From an uncultured Muribaculaceae bacterium (GTDB lineage: Bacteria > Bacteroidota > Bacteroidia > Bacteroidales > Muribaculaceae): a stretch of 43,110 nt of DNA. Below are positions 7,562 to 15,929 of the stretch, one piece after another; within the stretch, counting starts at the first letter, position 1, and each line of letters opens with the position of its first letter. The stretch lies in contig CAJTMM010000024.1 of NCBI GenBank assembly GCA_910577465.1, forward strand, positions 1 through 43,110, given 5' to 3'. The notes below the pieces were generated by a model, which was not told where the DNA came from, did not search any database, and worked only from the letters and a program-made list of their open reading frames with translations. A program made the position numbers and the translations under genes.

Positions 7562-9553
7562 TTATTGTTCCGCTCCGGGACGTGGGGCGGTGTTGGGTTC
7601 GGCAGGGCGTACGCGTGCGAGTGATTCAAACAGTTCATGCAGGTCTACCTTTTTGGTATCCTTGAGTTTGGACATTACCCTTATGTTGGAACGTTCGGTA
7701 TCGGAGCCTTTGGCAGCCCACAGAAGGTCGGCTACTTTCACTGCGTTGGTGTTGGTTGCGCGTCCGGCTGTTGTGAAGTAGGGATTAGTCACCACTGCTT
7801 CAATATTGCCCGATGTTATGGCGTCGAATAGTGCTATGGCAATGTCGCTTTGCAGGCTGTCCCGCTGCCATTTGGTGTTGGCGTTCATGTAGGCTATGTC
7901 GGTCTGCGGCATGGCGTCGGGTACGCTCGTCGCTTGTGGCGTTGTTTGTGCCGGTGTAGCGGTCGCGTTATCAGCCGTGGTATTCTCTTGTTTGGTGGAG
8001 TCTATGGCGGTTATTGCCGGTGTCACATCTGATACATCTTCACCTTTGGATGTTGGCTCGGATGGGAAAAGCGACATGAGGTACCACACTATGCCTGCGG
8101 CGAGTGCTATTACCAAAATAAATATAGCTATAAGCCAGCCACGACGTTTGGTATCGTTGCTTTCTTCAGTGTCGGCTACAAGGCTTTCGCTTGTTTCTTT
8201 GACAAATTCCGGTGCTTTAGGTGTATTGCCGGATGTTTTCGGCAGCTCTTCTTTCTTTGGTTCCTTGGGTTCGGCTATTGTTGCTTTTTCAGCGACAGGT
8301 TGCCGCAATGCCGTTTGAGCCGTGGAGGAAGTTTCCTTAGGTGCGGTCACATCCACATTGTATGTGTCGGGCTTGGTACCCATCAGCTTGTGTGCGCGGA
8401 ACCCATGGAAATTACCTGAGCGGAGCATATTGTATTCGGGTGTGTTTTTTTCAATGTCAACCGATACTTCAAATATGCGCGTGCTGCCGAAATCAAGCCG
8501 GAGCCGTACGCTTTTCGATTCAGGTTCGAGCACTATGTCGAGCGGAGCAGCCTCAAACAACTCCTCGGCGGTATATTCTCCTGAAAATTGGCTGAAGTTG
8601 GTCGATGATACCGAAATGCCGGCTTTTCCGTGTGTAAAATCAAGGTTGGATATCTCAAAACCGTCATCGGTGCGGCTTGCCGTGCGACCGTTGATCAGCA
8701 CGGTATAGGTGTCGATATTCTGTCCGGTAGAGGATTTTACGCTGTAGGGGATACGTTTGCGGAAGATTATTCCTGCATGGAGAGCGTTGTTGACCATCAG
8801 AGCGGGACCGTTGATACGCACGAATCTATTTGTGGTACCGACTTCAAATGTCTCGGATACAGTGTCAAAGTCGGAGAGGTGATAGGTGAGCGTAAGTTTA
8901 TCGGTGAGTGCCACTTTGGTGGCGGATGCAGTGACATCGGGTGGACATACCACAGTGAGTGACTTGTCGACGGGCGATGTAATCACCGGCAATTCTTTAC
9001 CTGGCATCATGGATACGGTGGCGGGAACTATGAGCACACCACGGTAGGCGGCATAGTCCTTTTGGTCGGGGAATGAGAATATGGTGGCAAGTTCGCTTCC
9101 GGACATGTAGGTGCGGCAGCACACTCCGGTTCCGGATAGATTGCAAGCCGATTCTGCCCCGCGCATGGGTTCCTCGGGCATACCGGTCTCTGTGGCAAGC
9201 GATTCGAGGATGTCGGTGGATAGTGTGTCGTTGTACACTATGCGGTTGCGTATCGCCGACAACAGGTTCACTATCTGGCGTCCCGGAATAAGCGTGTCGG
9301 CATCGAGCATTACGGTTATGGCGAGAGCCGAGCCTTCGACGGGAGTGTCAAGTTTGAAATATGAAAAAGCACGTTTGCCTTCCACACACCACATCAGATA
9401 TCCTTCGCTGAGATTCAGAAACCCTCCGGCGAGCTCCTCTATGGATGGAAGTGTTACGGATGGTGCTGAGTTGAAGGTGATTTCTTTGAGCTGCTGTGTA
9501 TCCTTGTCGGCAAAGGTTACGGATATATTGAGATAAGAATAGTTGGCATTCAT
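7562..9553 (-). CDS. Unrecognised single-TM protein with large cytosolic region
   Basis: I do not recognise this family. The likely start is the ATG at 9553 (663 aa), because a -7 box sits just upstream; an in-frame extension to 9619 would run through that box. The first 410 residues or so lack a signal peptide, look beta-rich and contain a CC pair near a CNLSGTGVCC stretch. A Lys/Glu/Pro/Ser/Thr-rich linker follows, then one transmembrane segment (about 472-493, preceded by KRR). After it come a Thr/Ala/Gln/Pro-rich low-complexity spacer and a C-terminal domain of about 110 residues. The basic residues before the TM put the N-terminal part in the cytosol and the C-terminus in the periplasm. 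It lies between the ftsZ terminator and a secreted phosphatase. A scaffold or signalling role is possible but unproven. Confidence 0.8.
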   Translation of the reverse strand: MNANYSYLNISVTFADKDTQQLKEITFNSAPSVTLPSIEELAGGFLNLSEGYLMWCVEGKRAFSYFKLDTPVEGSALAITVMLDADTLIPGRQIVNLLSAIRNRIVYNDTLSTDILESLATETGMPEEPMRGAESACNLSGTGVCCRTYMSGSELATIFSFPDQKDYAAYRGVLIVPATVSMMPGKELPVITSPVDKSLTVVCPPDVTASATKVALTDKLTLTYHLSDFDTVSETFEVGTTNRFVRINGPALMVNNALHAGIIFRKRIPYSVKSSTGQNIDTYTVLINGRTASRTDDGFEISNLDFTHGKAGISVSSTNFSQFSGEYTAEELFEAAPLDIVLEPESKSVRLRLDFGSTRIFEVSVDIEKNTPEYNMLRSGNFHGFRAHKLMGTKPDTYNVDVTAPKETSSTAQTALRQPVAEKATIAEPKEPKKEELPKTSGNTPKAPEFVKETSESLVADTEESNDTKRRGWLIAIFILVIALAAGIVWYLMSLFPSEPTSKGEDVSDVTPAITAIDSTKQENTTADNATATPAQTTPQATSVPDAMPQTDIAYMNANTKWQRDSLQSDIAIALFDAITSGNIEAVVTNPYFTTAGRATNTNAVKVADLLWAAKGSDTERSNIRVMSKLKDTKKVDLHELFESLARVRPAEPNTAPRPGAEQ

Positions 9554-9573
9554 GTGTATATATAGCTTTTGTG

Positions 9574-9581
9574 CAAATATA
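9574..9581 (-). promoter_or_regulatory. -7 element for the large one-TM protein gene
   Basis: The minus strand reads TATATTTG (TAnnTTTG) 20 bp before the ATG at 9553 and downstream of the ftsZ terminator. No clear TTTG -33 element is seen at the usual distance. Confidence 0.5.
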
Positions 9582-9637
9582 GCGAATTTTGCCAACACGG
9601 CATTCCATATTTGATGCAATGAGTATTAAAATTCGAT

Positions 9638-9673
9638 ATAAAAATAACAGGGAGCGTACCATGCCGCTCCCTG
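9638..9673 (-). terminator. Intrinsic terminator of the dcw cluster (after ftsZ)
   Basis: On the minus strand a perfect 9-bp stem CAGGGAGCG/CGCTCCCTG (9665-9673 with 9648-9656, 8-nt loop) is followed by TTATTTTTATA. It begins about 24 bp after the ftsZ stop and marks the end of the division transcript. Confidence 0.85.
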
Positions 9674-9696
9674 CCGTATCTGTATTATGGGGTATG

Positions 9697-11031
9697 TCAG
9701 AAACTGATTACATTGCCGGATGTCGAACCTGAGCCTCCGGCAGGTTGCTGCGGGGCGTTGGGTACACCTTTTTTCAGGTCGTCGACCACGCGTTTCTCCC
9801 GGTTGTATGCAGGTGATTTCTCCAGTACTTCCATCACCGCGTCATCGTCCATCTGGTCGGGGGTGAGTATTATGTAATTAGTGCCAAGCTCTCCGATAGA
9901 TGTGCCGTACTCTTTGGTTAGACGGTCGTTCTGTGCATTGTTGTTTGGCTGTGGCTGTGTGCGGGGACCGGGGAAAAACGGGCGTCCACCCTTTGCCATC
10001 TCCTCCTCCTCTTCATCGCGGATGGTGACATCGAAGCCTGCTGCGAGGATGGTAATCTTAACTTTCTCACCGAGGGAGTTGTCCTTTGTGACACCGAATA
10101 TCACATCCACGTCGGAGTCAATGGACGATGTGAAGCTACGCAGCTCGTTGACCTCGTTCATGTACACGGTGTTGTCGCCGTCGTGCGGCATGTACAGGTT
10201 TATGAGAAGTTTCTTGGAGCCGAATATGTCGCGGTTTTTCAACAGCGGGGAGTTGAGGGCATCCTCAATCGCTTTGGTCACGCGGTGTTCACCCTCTCCG
10301 TAGCCGGTGGATATGATGGCGGTACCGCCATCGCGCAGCGTAGTGTCCACATCCTCGAAGTCGAGGTTGATGTATCCTTCGCGTGTTATGATTTCTGATA
10401 TCGAGCTTGCTGCGGTGGAGAGGGTGTCGTCGGCTTTGCCGAATGCGTTGAAGAAGTCGAAGTCGGCATAGATTTCGGCGAGACGCTCATTGTTTATGAT
10501 GAGCAGGGCATCGACATATTTCGACATCTCGTCGGCACCGTCAAGTGCTTTGAGAATCTTCTTCTTACCTTCGAATATGAATGGGATGGTCACTATGCCT
10601 ATGGTGAGGAGTCCGCGTTCCTTGGCTACTCGTGCCACCACAGGACCGGCACCGGTGCCGGTGCCACCGCCCATACCGGCGGTGATGAACACCATACGGG
10701 TCTGGTCGTCGAATATATCCTGGATTTTCTCGATATCCTCTTCGGCAAACTTCTTCGCTTTCTCAGGCTTGTTGCCTGCTCCGCGTCCGTCGCCTATGAT
10801 GACTTTGTTGGGGACCGGCGAAGCGTTTACAGCACCGGCATCGGTGTTGCACACTACGAAAGTCACCTTTTCCACGCCCTGGCGGAACATGTGGTTCACG
10901 GCGTTGCCGCCGCCACCGCCCACGCCTATCACCATTATATCGTTCATTTCGGTGCGCTTCTTCTTGTTGTCGTTGAATTGGTTGGCAAGCCCTTCCATGT
11001 TGAGGTTTGCGTCCATATCTAAATGTGTCAT
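9697..11031 (-). CDS. ftsZ: Cell division GTPase FtsZ
   Basis: Tubulin-like GTPase that forms the cytokinetic ring. Visible are the nucleotide-binding loop VGGGGGNAVNHM (38-48), the tubulin signature GGGTGTG (121-127) and the T7-loop region NLDFEDVDT (222-230) that completes the GTPase site of the neighbouring subunit. After the core, a low-complexity Pro/Gln/Asn linker leads to SPAYNREKRVVDDL, which resembles the C-terminal peptide that binds FtsA. About 25 Gly/Ser/Pro-rich residues follow it, so the peptide is not at the extreme terminus. The ATG at 11031 is used; M6 and M12 are alternative starts. It is the last gene of the cluster, 44 bp after ftsA, and is followed by a strong terminator. 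Confidence 0.98.
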   Translation of the reverse strand: MTHLDMDANLNMEGLANQFNDNKKKRTEMNDIMVIGVGGGGGNAVNHMFRQGVEKVTFVVCNTDAGAVNASPVPNKVIIGDGRGAGNKPEKAKKFAEEDIEKIQDIFDDQTRMVFITAGMGGGTGTGAGPVVARVAKERGLLTIGIVTIPFIFEGKKKILKALDGADEMSKYVDALLIINNERLAEIYADFDFFNAFGKADDTLSTAASSISEIITREGYINLDFEDVDTTLRDGGTAIISTGYGEGEHRVTKAIEDALNSPLLKNRDIFGSKKLLINLYMPHDGDNTVYMNEVNELRSFTSSIDSDVDVIFGVTKDNSLGEKVKITILAAGFDVTIRDEEEEEMAKGGRPFFPGPRTQPQPNNNAQNDRLTKEYGTSIGELGTNYIILTPDQMDDDAVMEVLEKSPAYNREKRVVDDLKKGVPNAPQQPAGGSGSTSGNVISF

Positions 11032-11075
11032 TGTAGTATCTCTATAGTGTATGTTGGTGTATAGGGGTAGCGTGC

Positions 11076-12413
11076 TTATTCGTCATCCTTGAGGTCCGAT
11101 TCGTCGTCATCGTCGGTCTCGGTCATGGCATTTGCCACGGCGGTTTTCATGCGTTCGAGCCAAGATGGTTTCTTGGGTCGGCGCGTTTCAGTCTCAACCG
11201 TTACAACAGGCTTGATTTCCTCGACTTCCACCACTTTTTCATCAACGGGCTTCTCTGTGATTTGTTCAGTCTGTGGTGTGGAAAGACACTCTTCGGCTCC
11301 ATGCCGTGCAGCCTGGAACAGTACGGCAAGGACATCGGCGGCATCGGCGGGCGATATACGGCTGTCGGCTATGCGCAGGTTGGGGTTTGATATGCTTCCG
11401 GTGCGGATTTTCATTGTCGTGACTGTAGCGAGTCGTTCGTTGAATCCGGTGAGCAGTGCTCCGCGGCCTACAATCACTATTCCGGCGGGGAGATCGGCAG
11501 GTGTAAGCCCGGCAAGCTTTATCTGTTCCTTGATGTTGGCTATGATTTCGCCGCAGCGGTGGCTTACGAAATTATTTACGGCAGAATAGTCTATGCCACC
11601 CATTGCCGGTTGGGCATTAGGGGTGCCGGATGCGTTGCCCATGGTCCGTTTCAGCTCTTCGGCCTGCTCCTCAAGGTAGTTGAGCTTGGTAATGTCACGG
11701 GTTATGTTGCGAGAGCCCATAGGCAGCGTGGCGAGATATTGCAGGTGGCCGTGTTTGTATATCGACACGGTGGTGGTTTCGGCACCGAAGTCCACGAGCA
11801 TGCATCCGAGACGTTTCTCGTCGGATGAAAGAACCATGTCGCCAAGTGCTATCTGACGTACTTCATAGCCGCCTATGCGAAGTTTGAGTTTTTCGGTGAA
11901 CAGACGGTCGAGGTTGCGTTTGGTTTGCGGGCGGCAGGTGATGAGGTTGGCAGACATGCGTATGTTGCGGCCTACGGTACCTTTGGGGTGTTCCACCCGT
12001 GTTTTGTCGACAATGAATTCGCGTGGTATCACAGCAAGCATCTCGCGGTCGGGATACTGCGATACTGCGGCATCCTTGATGAGACGCTCTATGATGCTTT
12101 CGGTAATCTCCATCTCATCGGCGAGCTCACGCTGTACCTCACGTGGCACGGAGCAGAATGAGCGTCCGCCCATTGCCACATATATGGTATCGACTTTGCG
12201 TGGTGCCACGCGGTTCTCTATTTTGCGGATTATGCGGTTGGTCAATGCCGCTACCTCCTCTACATTGCTTACCGCGCCGTACCGCACCCAGTCAAGCAGT
12301 TGCTCCTCCTCTACAGCCTGTACTGTAAGTACACCCGACGGGCTGTAGGTGCCTATAGCCCCTTTCACTTTGGAGCTACCGATTTCGATTGCTATTATAT
12401 TCTTGTCTTCCAT
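11076..12413 (-). CDS. ftsA: Cell division protein FtsA
   Basis: Actin-family ATPase that tethers FtsZ to the membrane and recruits later divisome proteins. The 445 residues contain the phosphate-1 motif IAIEIGSSKVKGAIG (about 7-21), the SHS2/1C region with YVAMGGRSFCSV, the phosphate-2 segment MLVDFGAETTTVSIY, and the adenosine motif IVIVGRGALLTGFNE. The C-terminus has a Pro/Lys linker and the amphipathic membrane-targeting helix SWLERMKTAVANAM. That helix is not terminal: about 15 very acidic residues (DDDD, KDDE) follow. The gene begins 2 bp after the ftsQ stop, so translation is likely coupled. Confidence 0.97.
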   Translation of the reverse strand: MEDKNIIAIEIGSSKVKGAIGTYSPSGVLTVQAVEEEQLLDWVRYGAVSNVEEVAALTNRIIRKIENRVAPRKVDTIYVAMGGRSFCSVPREVQRELADEMEITESIIERLIKDAAVSQYPDREMLAVIPREFIVDKTRVEHPKGTVGRNIRMSANLITCRPQTKRNLDRLFTEKLKLRIGGYEVRQIALGDMVLSSDEKRLGCMLVDFGAETTTVSIYKHGHLQYLATLPMGSRNITRDITKLNYLEEQAEELKRTMGNASGTPNAQPAMGGIDYSAVNNFVSHRCGEIIANIKEQIKLAGLTPADLPAGIVIVGRGALLTGFNERLATVTTMKIRTGSISNPNLRIADSRISPADAADVLAVLFQAARHGAEECLSTPQTEQITEKPVDEKVVEVEEIKPVVTVETETRRPKKPSWLERMKTAVANAMTETDDDDESDLKDDE

Positions 12414-12415
12414 TT

Positions 12416-13375
12416 TTATGGTTTTTTATTCTGATTATGTTTTATCACCGAATCATTTGCCGTGTGCTTATGCACTTTCGCTGCCGGAATCTGCATGTCG
12501 TCATGTGCTTTCTGACCCGGAAGGGTTCGTCCGGGAGCCACGCCGTCAGCAGCAAGCATGGAACTCAGTTCCACCTCTTCTTCCTCACCATGGTCGTCGA
12601 ACACGGGAGCTGCAAGGACCTTGTTGCGCCGTGTGGCAACCACTTGCCCGCGCCATTTCACCGACAGTGTATCGTAATATTCCCACCCTTTCACAGGCAG
12701 CACTTTGCGATACATGGCTTGGATGCGAGCGAATTTGTCCGGGAAGTCGAGGGGTTCGCCTATGTTGATTACGTGTCCGCGTATCACCGGTATCAGTATC
12801 ACATCGCGTGGTGAGTCGACTTTTATCATGGATATGGCATGTGTCCATGCCGAATCAGATGCGATATAGTCAATTAGGGGCAGTATGTTTACCGCCGGAA
12901 ATGATTCGTCGTGGAATGTTCCCTGTACTACAGGAACATCGAGGTGATAACGCGCATCGGCTATTATTCGTTTGCCGGTGCGGTTGATATAGTATGATTG
13001 TCCCATGTCGTCAAATATTCGTGCTACGGGACGCATGGGGTTTATGTCTATGTGTATCTTGCCGTCGGTGAGCGCGTTGACCGATACTGTCTCAATCTTG
13101 TCGATAGTCTGAAGCATCTGTTCCAGCGAGTCCATATTTATAGTGGACAGACGTCGTGAACGTGCGGTGGAGGGAAAATCGGCGAGTTCGTTGGCAAGTT
13201 CGCGTGCCGTGACAAATTTCAGCTCGGCAGTGTCATGTACTGTGATTGTAACCCCTGTGCACATTCTCTGTTCAGCCAATCCGGTGGTCACGAATGCCGC
13301 CGCCACAAGGTAGCCAATCAGCAGGCATGAGAGCGTGCCGAAAATCCAGGAGCTTTTTATGTGGGGGAACTTCAT
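12416..13375 (-). CDS. ftsQ: Cell division protein FtsQ (DivIB)
   Basis: Bitopic divisome protein linking cytosolic and periplasmic steps. A short cytosolic N-terminus precedes one TM segment (about 10-31). A POTRA-like region follows with the order ELAN..L..FP..., then DSLEQMLQTIDKIETVSVNALTDGKIHIDINPMRPVARIFD, whose NPMRPVARI matches the Bacteroidetes FtsQ beta-domain. The beta domain continues to about residue 250. The C-terminal 60 residues are charged and low-complexity with many His and Lys. Overall sequence conservation in FtsQ is low; the call rests on topology, this motif and position between murC and ftsA. Length (319 aa) is somewhat longer than in E. coli. Confidence 0.92.
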   Translation of the reverse strand: MKFPHIKSSWIFGTLSCLLIGYLVAAAFVTTGLAEQRMCTGVTITVHDTAELKFVTARELANELADFPSTARSRRLSTINMDSLEQMLQTIDKIETVSVNALTDGKIHIDINPMRPVARIFDDMGQSYYINRTGKRIIADARYHLDVPVVQGTFHDESFPAVNILPLIDYIASDSAWTHAISMIKVDSPRDVILIPVIRGHVINIGEPLDFPDKFARIQAMYRKVLPVKGWEYYDTLSVKWRGQVVATRRNKVLAAPVFDDHGEEEEVELSSMLAADGVAPGRTLPGQKAHDDMQIPAAKVHKHTANDSVIKHNQNKKP

Positions 13376-13398
13376 GGGGAGTGTGTGCGGGTTAGGTG

Positions 13399-14781
13399 TT
13401 ATTTCACATTGTTGACTATCTCAGGGAGGTAGTTGCATATATCGCCGGCTCCTACCGTGAGCAGAATATCAAAGGTAGTGTTTTTGAGCGTATCCACCAA
13501 TTCTTCTTTGGAAATCATGCGTTTCACGGGCGATGTGATGCTGTCGAAGATAATCTGTGAAGTGACGCCCTCTATAGGGAGTTCACGTGCGGGATATATG
13601 TCGAGCAGTATTACTTCGTCGGCAAGCGAAAGAGCTTCGGCAAACTGTGGAGCGAAATCGCGTGTTCGGCTGTAAAGGTGGGGTTGGAATGCGACTGTCA
13701 ATCTGCGTTCGGGGAAAAGGGCTTTGACGGAGCTGATGGAGTTGCGCAGTTCGTCGGGATGGTGTGCATAGTCATCTATTATGGCACGTTCATTAGCCCC
13801 TTCTTCCTTGAGCCAGAATTCAAAACGGCGTTTAGGTCCCATGAATGAGGCGAGAGCGCGGCGTGCGTTGTCCTCTTCGAATTCACCGGCTACCCATATC
13901 GCAGCCATTGCCGCTATGGCATTTTCGATGTTGATTTCCACCGGAACGCCGAGTGTGAAATCACGGTATGTACCGGCGGGTGTAACGAAGTCAAACGTGA
14001 TGGAGCCATGTTCGTGGCGTATATTCTCGGCATGGAAATCGCCCTCGGTACGTGAGTAGGTGTAGACGGTCACTCCTTCGTCGGGACGCTCGCGTAGTTT
14101 CAGTCCGGTGTGCTTAATCAAGGCACCCCCCGGAGCTATCAGTTCTGTGAAATGTGCGAAACTCTCCAAGTACGCTTCCTCTGTACCGTAGATGTCGAGA
14201 TGATCGGGGTCGGTGGATGTTACGACGGCTATATAAGGGTGCAGATGGTGGAATGAACGGTCGTATTCGTCGGCTTCAATCACGCTGTAGGGTGAATGGT
14301 CATCGAGCAGAAAATTAGTATTGTAGTTGCGCAGTACACCACCTAAGAAAGCATTGCACTTAGCCGATGATTGATGCAGGATATGGGCGGCTATTGACGA
14401 TGTAGTGGTTTTGCCATGTGTCCCGGAAAAGCATAACGCACGGCTTGCTTTTGTGACGAGACCCAATACTGCCGCGCGTTTCACAACATCAAATCCGTTG
14501 CTGCGGAAGTAACATAAGCCCGGGTGGGTATCGGGTATGGCAGGAGTGTACACCACCAGTGTATCCTTAGGGTCGCGGAACTCGGGCGCAATGGCTTCGG
14601 CTGAGTCATCGTATGTTATGCTGACGCCTTCGCTTTCCAATGCATGTGTAAGGTCGGTAGGGGTGCGGTCGTAGCCGCCGACACGATATCCGCGTGCCAG
14701 AAAATAACGTTCGAGCGCAGCCATGCCTATGCCGCCGGCTCCTACGAAATATATATTTTTTTTGTCCTTGATGTCGCTCAT
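13399..14781 (-). CDS. murC: UDP-N-acetylmuramate--L-alanine ligase MurC
   Basis: Cytosolic ATP-dependent ligase adding L-alanine to UDP-MurNAc, the first peptide step of peptidoglycan precursor synthesis. It begins with the Rossmann motif GAGGIGM (about 15-21) typical of MurC. The ATP loop GTHGKTTT, the EADEYDRSF segment, STDPDHLDIYG and the C-terminal DDYAHHPDE motif are all present; HHPDE distinguishes MurC/Mpl from MurD. Mpl would be an alternative, but cluster position between murG and ftsQ supports MurC. Length 460 aa is normal. It starts 18 bp after murG. Confidence 0.97.
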   Translation of the reverse strand: MSDIKDKKNIYFVGAGGIGMAALERYFLARGYRVGGYDRTPTDLTHALESEGVSITYDDSAEAIAPEFRDPKDTLVVYTPAIPDTHPGLCYFRSNGFDVVKRAAVLGLVTKASRALCFSGTHGKTTTSSIAAHILHQSSAKCNAFLGGVLRNYNTNFLLDDHSPYSVIEADEYDRSFHHLHPYIAVVTSTDPDHLDIYGTEEAYLESFAHFTELIAPGGALIKHTGLKLRERPDEGVTVYTYSRTEGDFHAENIRHEHGSITFDFVTPAGTYRDFTLGVPVEINIENAIAAMAAIWVAGEFEEDNARRALASFMGPKRRFEFWLKEEGANERAIIDDYAHHPDELRNSISSVKALFPERRLTVAFQPHLYSRTRDFAPQFAEALSLADEVILLDIYPARELPIEGVTSQIIFDSITSPVKRMISKEELVDTLKNTTFDILLTVGAGDICNYLPEIVNNVK

Positions 14782-14799
14782 AGAGATATGTAGAGATGT

Positions 14800-15906
14800 C
14801 TATTTCAACAGTTGATATATTCGGTCCACTATTTTCTCGTCGCTTTGTTCCATAGCCATGGAACGGATATTGCGGGCGAGGGTGTTACGCTTGTTTTCAT
14901 CGTTGAGGAGCGATGTTATAGCGTTGCCAAGCTGATTGCGGGCGTCGGCATCGAGTACCATCACGGCTGCGTCGGCGTCGACCAGTGCCTGTGCATTCTT
15001 GCGCTGGTGGTCTTCCGCCACATTTGGCGAAGGTACGAGTATGGATGGCAAGCCGAGCAATTGAAGTTCCGATATGGTGCCGGCACCTGCACGAGCCACC
15101 ACAATGTCGGCGGCACGGTAGGCTGTTGCCATATCTGAGATAAAAGGCATGGCTTGGACATCGGTATGACCATGGGCTATCTGTGCACATTCATCAGCAT
15201 AAAGTTTGCCTGTCTGCCAAAGAATCTGGGCATCGCTGTTTGTAATATCGTTGATATAGCGGGCGATACTTTCGTTTATGGTGCGTGCACCGAGACTGCC
15301 ACCGACGACAAGTACAAGCGGCTTGTCGGGGTTCAATCCCAATGCTTTTTTTGCTTGCTTGCTGTCGATGGATGAGTTGACTATATCGGCTCGGACGGGA
15401 TTGCCCGTTTTAATAATTTTCTCAGCCGGGAAGAAGCGCTCCAGTCCGTCGTATGCCACACAGATGGCAGCGGCTTTACGGGCGAGCAACTTGTTGGTCA
15501 CTCCGGCGTAAGAGTTCTGTTCCTGAAGCAATGTGGGTACGCCCGCTTTCTGGGCGGCTTTGAGCATGGGACCGCTTGCATAACCGCCTACGCCTATGGC
15601 TATGTCGGGGTTGAATGTGCGAAGGATGTTGCGTGCGCGCCGCATGCTGCGCATCAGTTTTATCAGCACAGCGAAATTGCGCCACAGCCGTCTGCGGTCA
15701 AATCCGGCTACGGGCAATCCGACTATCTCATAGCCGGCAGCCGGTACGCGTTCCATTTCCATACGCCCTTCGGCTCCGGCAAATAGGATTTCTGTATCTG
15801 GGTCACGCCGGCGCAATGCGTTGGCTATGGCGAGAGCGGGGAATATGTGTCCGCCTGTGCCACCTCCGCTTATCAATATACGTTTAGGTCTGTCTATATC
15901 GTTCAT
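14800..15906 (-). CDS. murG: UDP-GlcNAc transferase MurG (lipid II synthase)
   Basis: Peripheral inner-membrane GT-B glycosyltransferase that adds GlcNAc to lipid I to make lipid II. The N-terminal glycine loop GGGTGGH (14-20) and its FPALAIA continuation are diagnostic. The acceptor-side GVGGYASGP loop and the LLQEQN motif are visible. The donor side has GGSLGA, and RAGAGTISEL with a conserved glutamate that contacts UDP-GlcNAc, followed by DHQxxNA. Length 368 aa is normal. It lies 23 bp after ftsW and 18 bp before murC. Confidence 0.98.
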   Translation of the reverse strand: MNDIDRPKRILISGGGTGGHIFPALAIANALRRRDPDTEILFAGAEGRMEMERVPAAGYEIVGLPVAGFDRRRLWRNFAVLIKLMRSMRRARNILRTFNPDIAIGVGGYASGPMLKAAQKAGVPTLLQEQNSYAGVTNKLLARKAAAICVAYDGLERFFPAEKIIKTGNPVRADIVNSSIDSKQAKKALGLNPDKPLVLVVGGSLGARTINESIARYINDITNSDAQILWQTGKLYADECAQIAHGHTDVQAMPFISDMATAYRAADIVVARAGAGTISELQLLGLPSILVPSPNVAEDHQRKNAQALVDADAAVMVLDADARNQLGNAITSLLNDENKRNTLARNIRSMAMEQSDEKIVDRIYQLLK

Positions 15907-15929
15907 GAATATTGTCGCTGTGTTGTTGA

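Noticed and set aside
9554..9619. N-terminal extension of the large one-TM protein to 9619
   Set aside because: It would start upstream of and read through the TATATTTG promoter element; the ATG at 9553 fits better.
10490..11047. 185-aa plus-strand frame opposite the ftsZ start
   Set aside because: It is a shadow of the glycine-rich GTPase domain of FtsZ, giving a Pro-rich translation.
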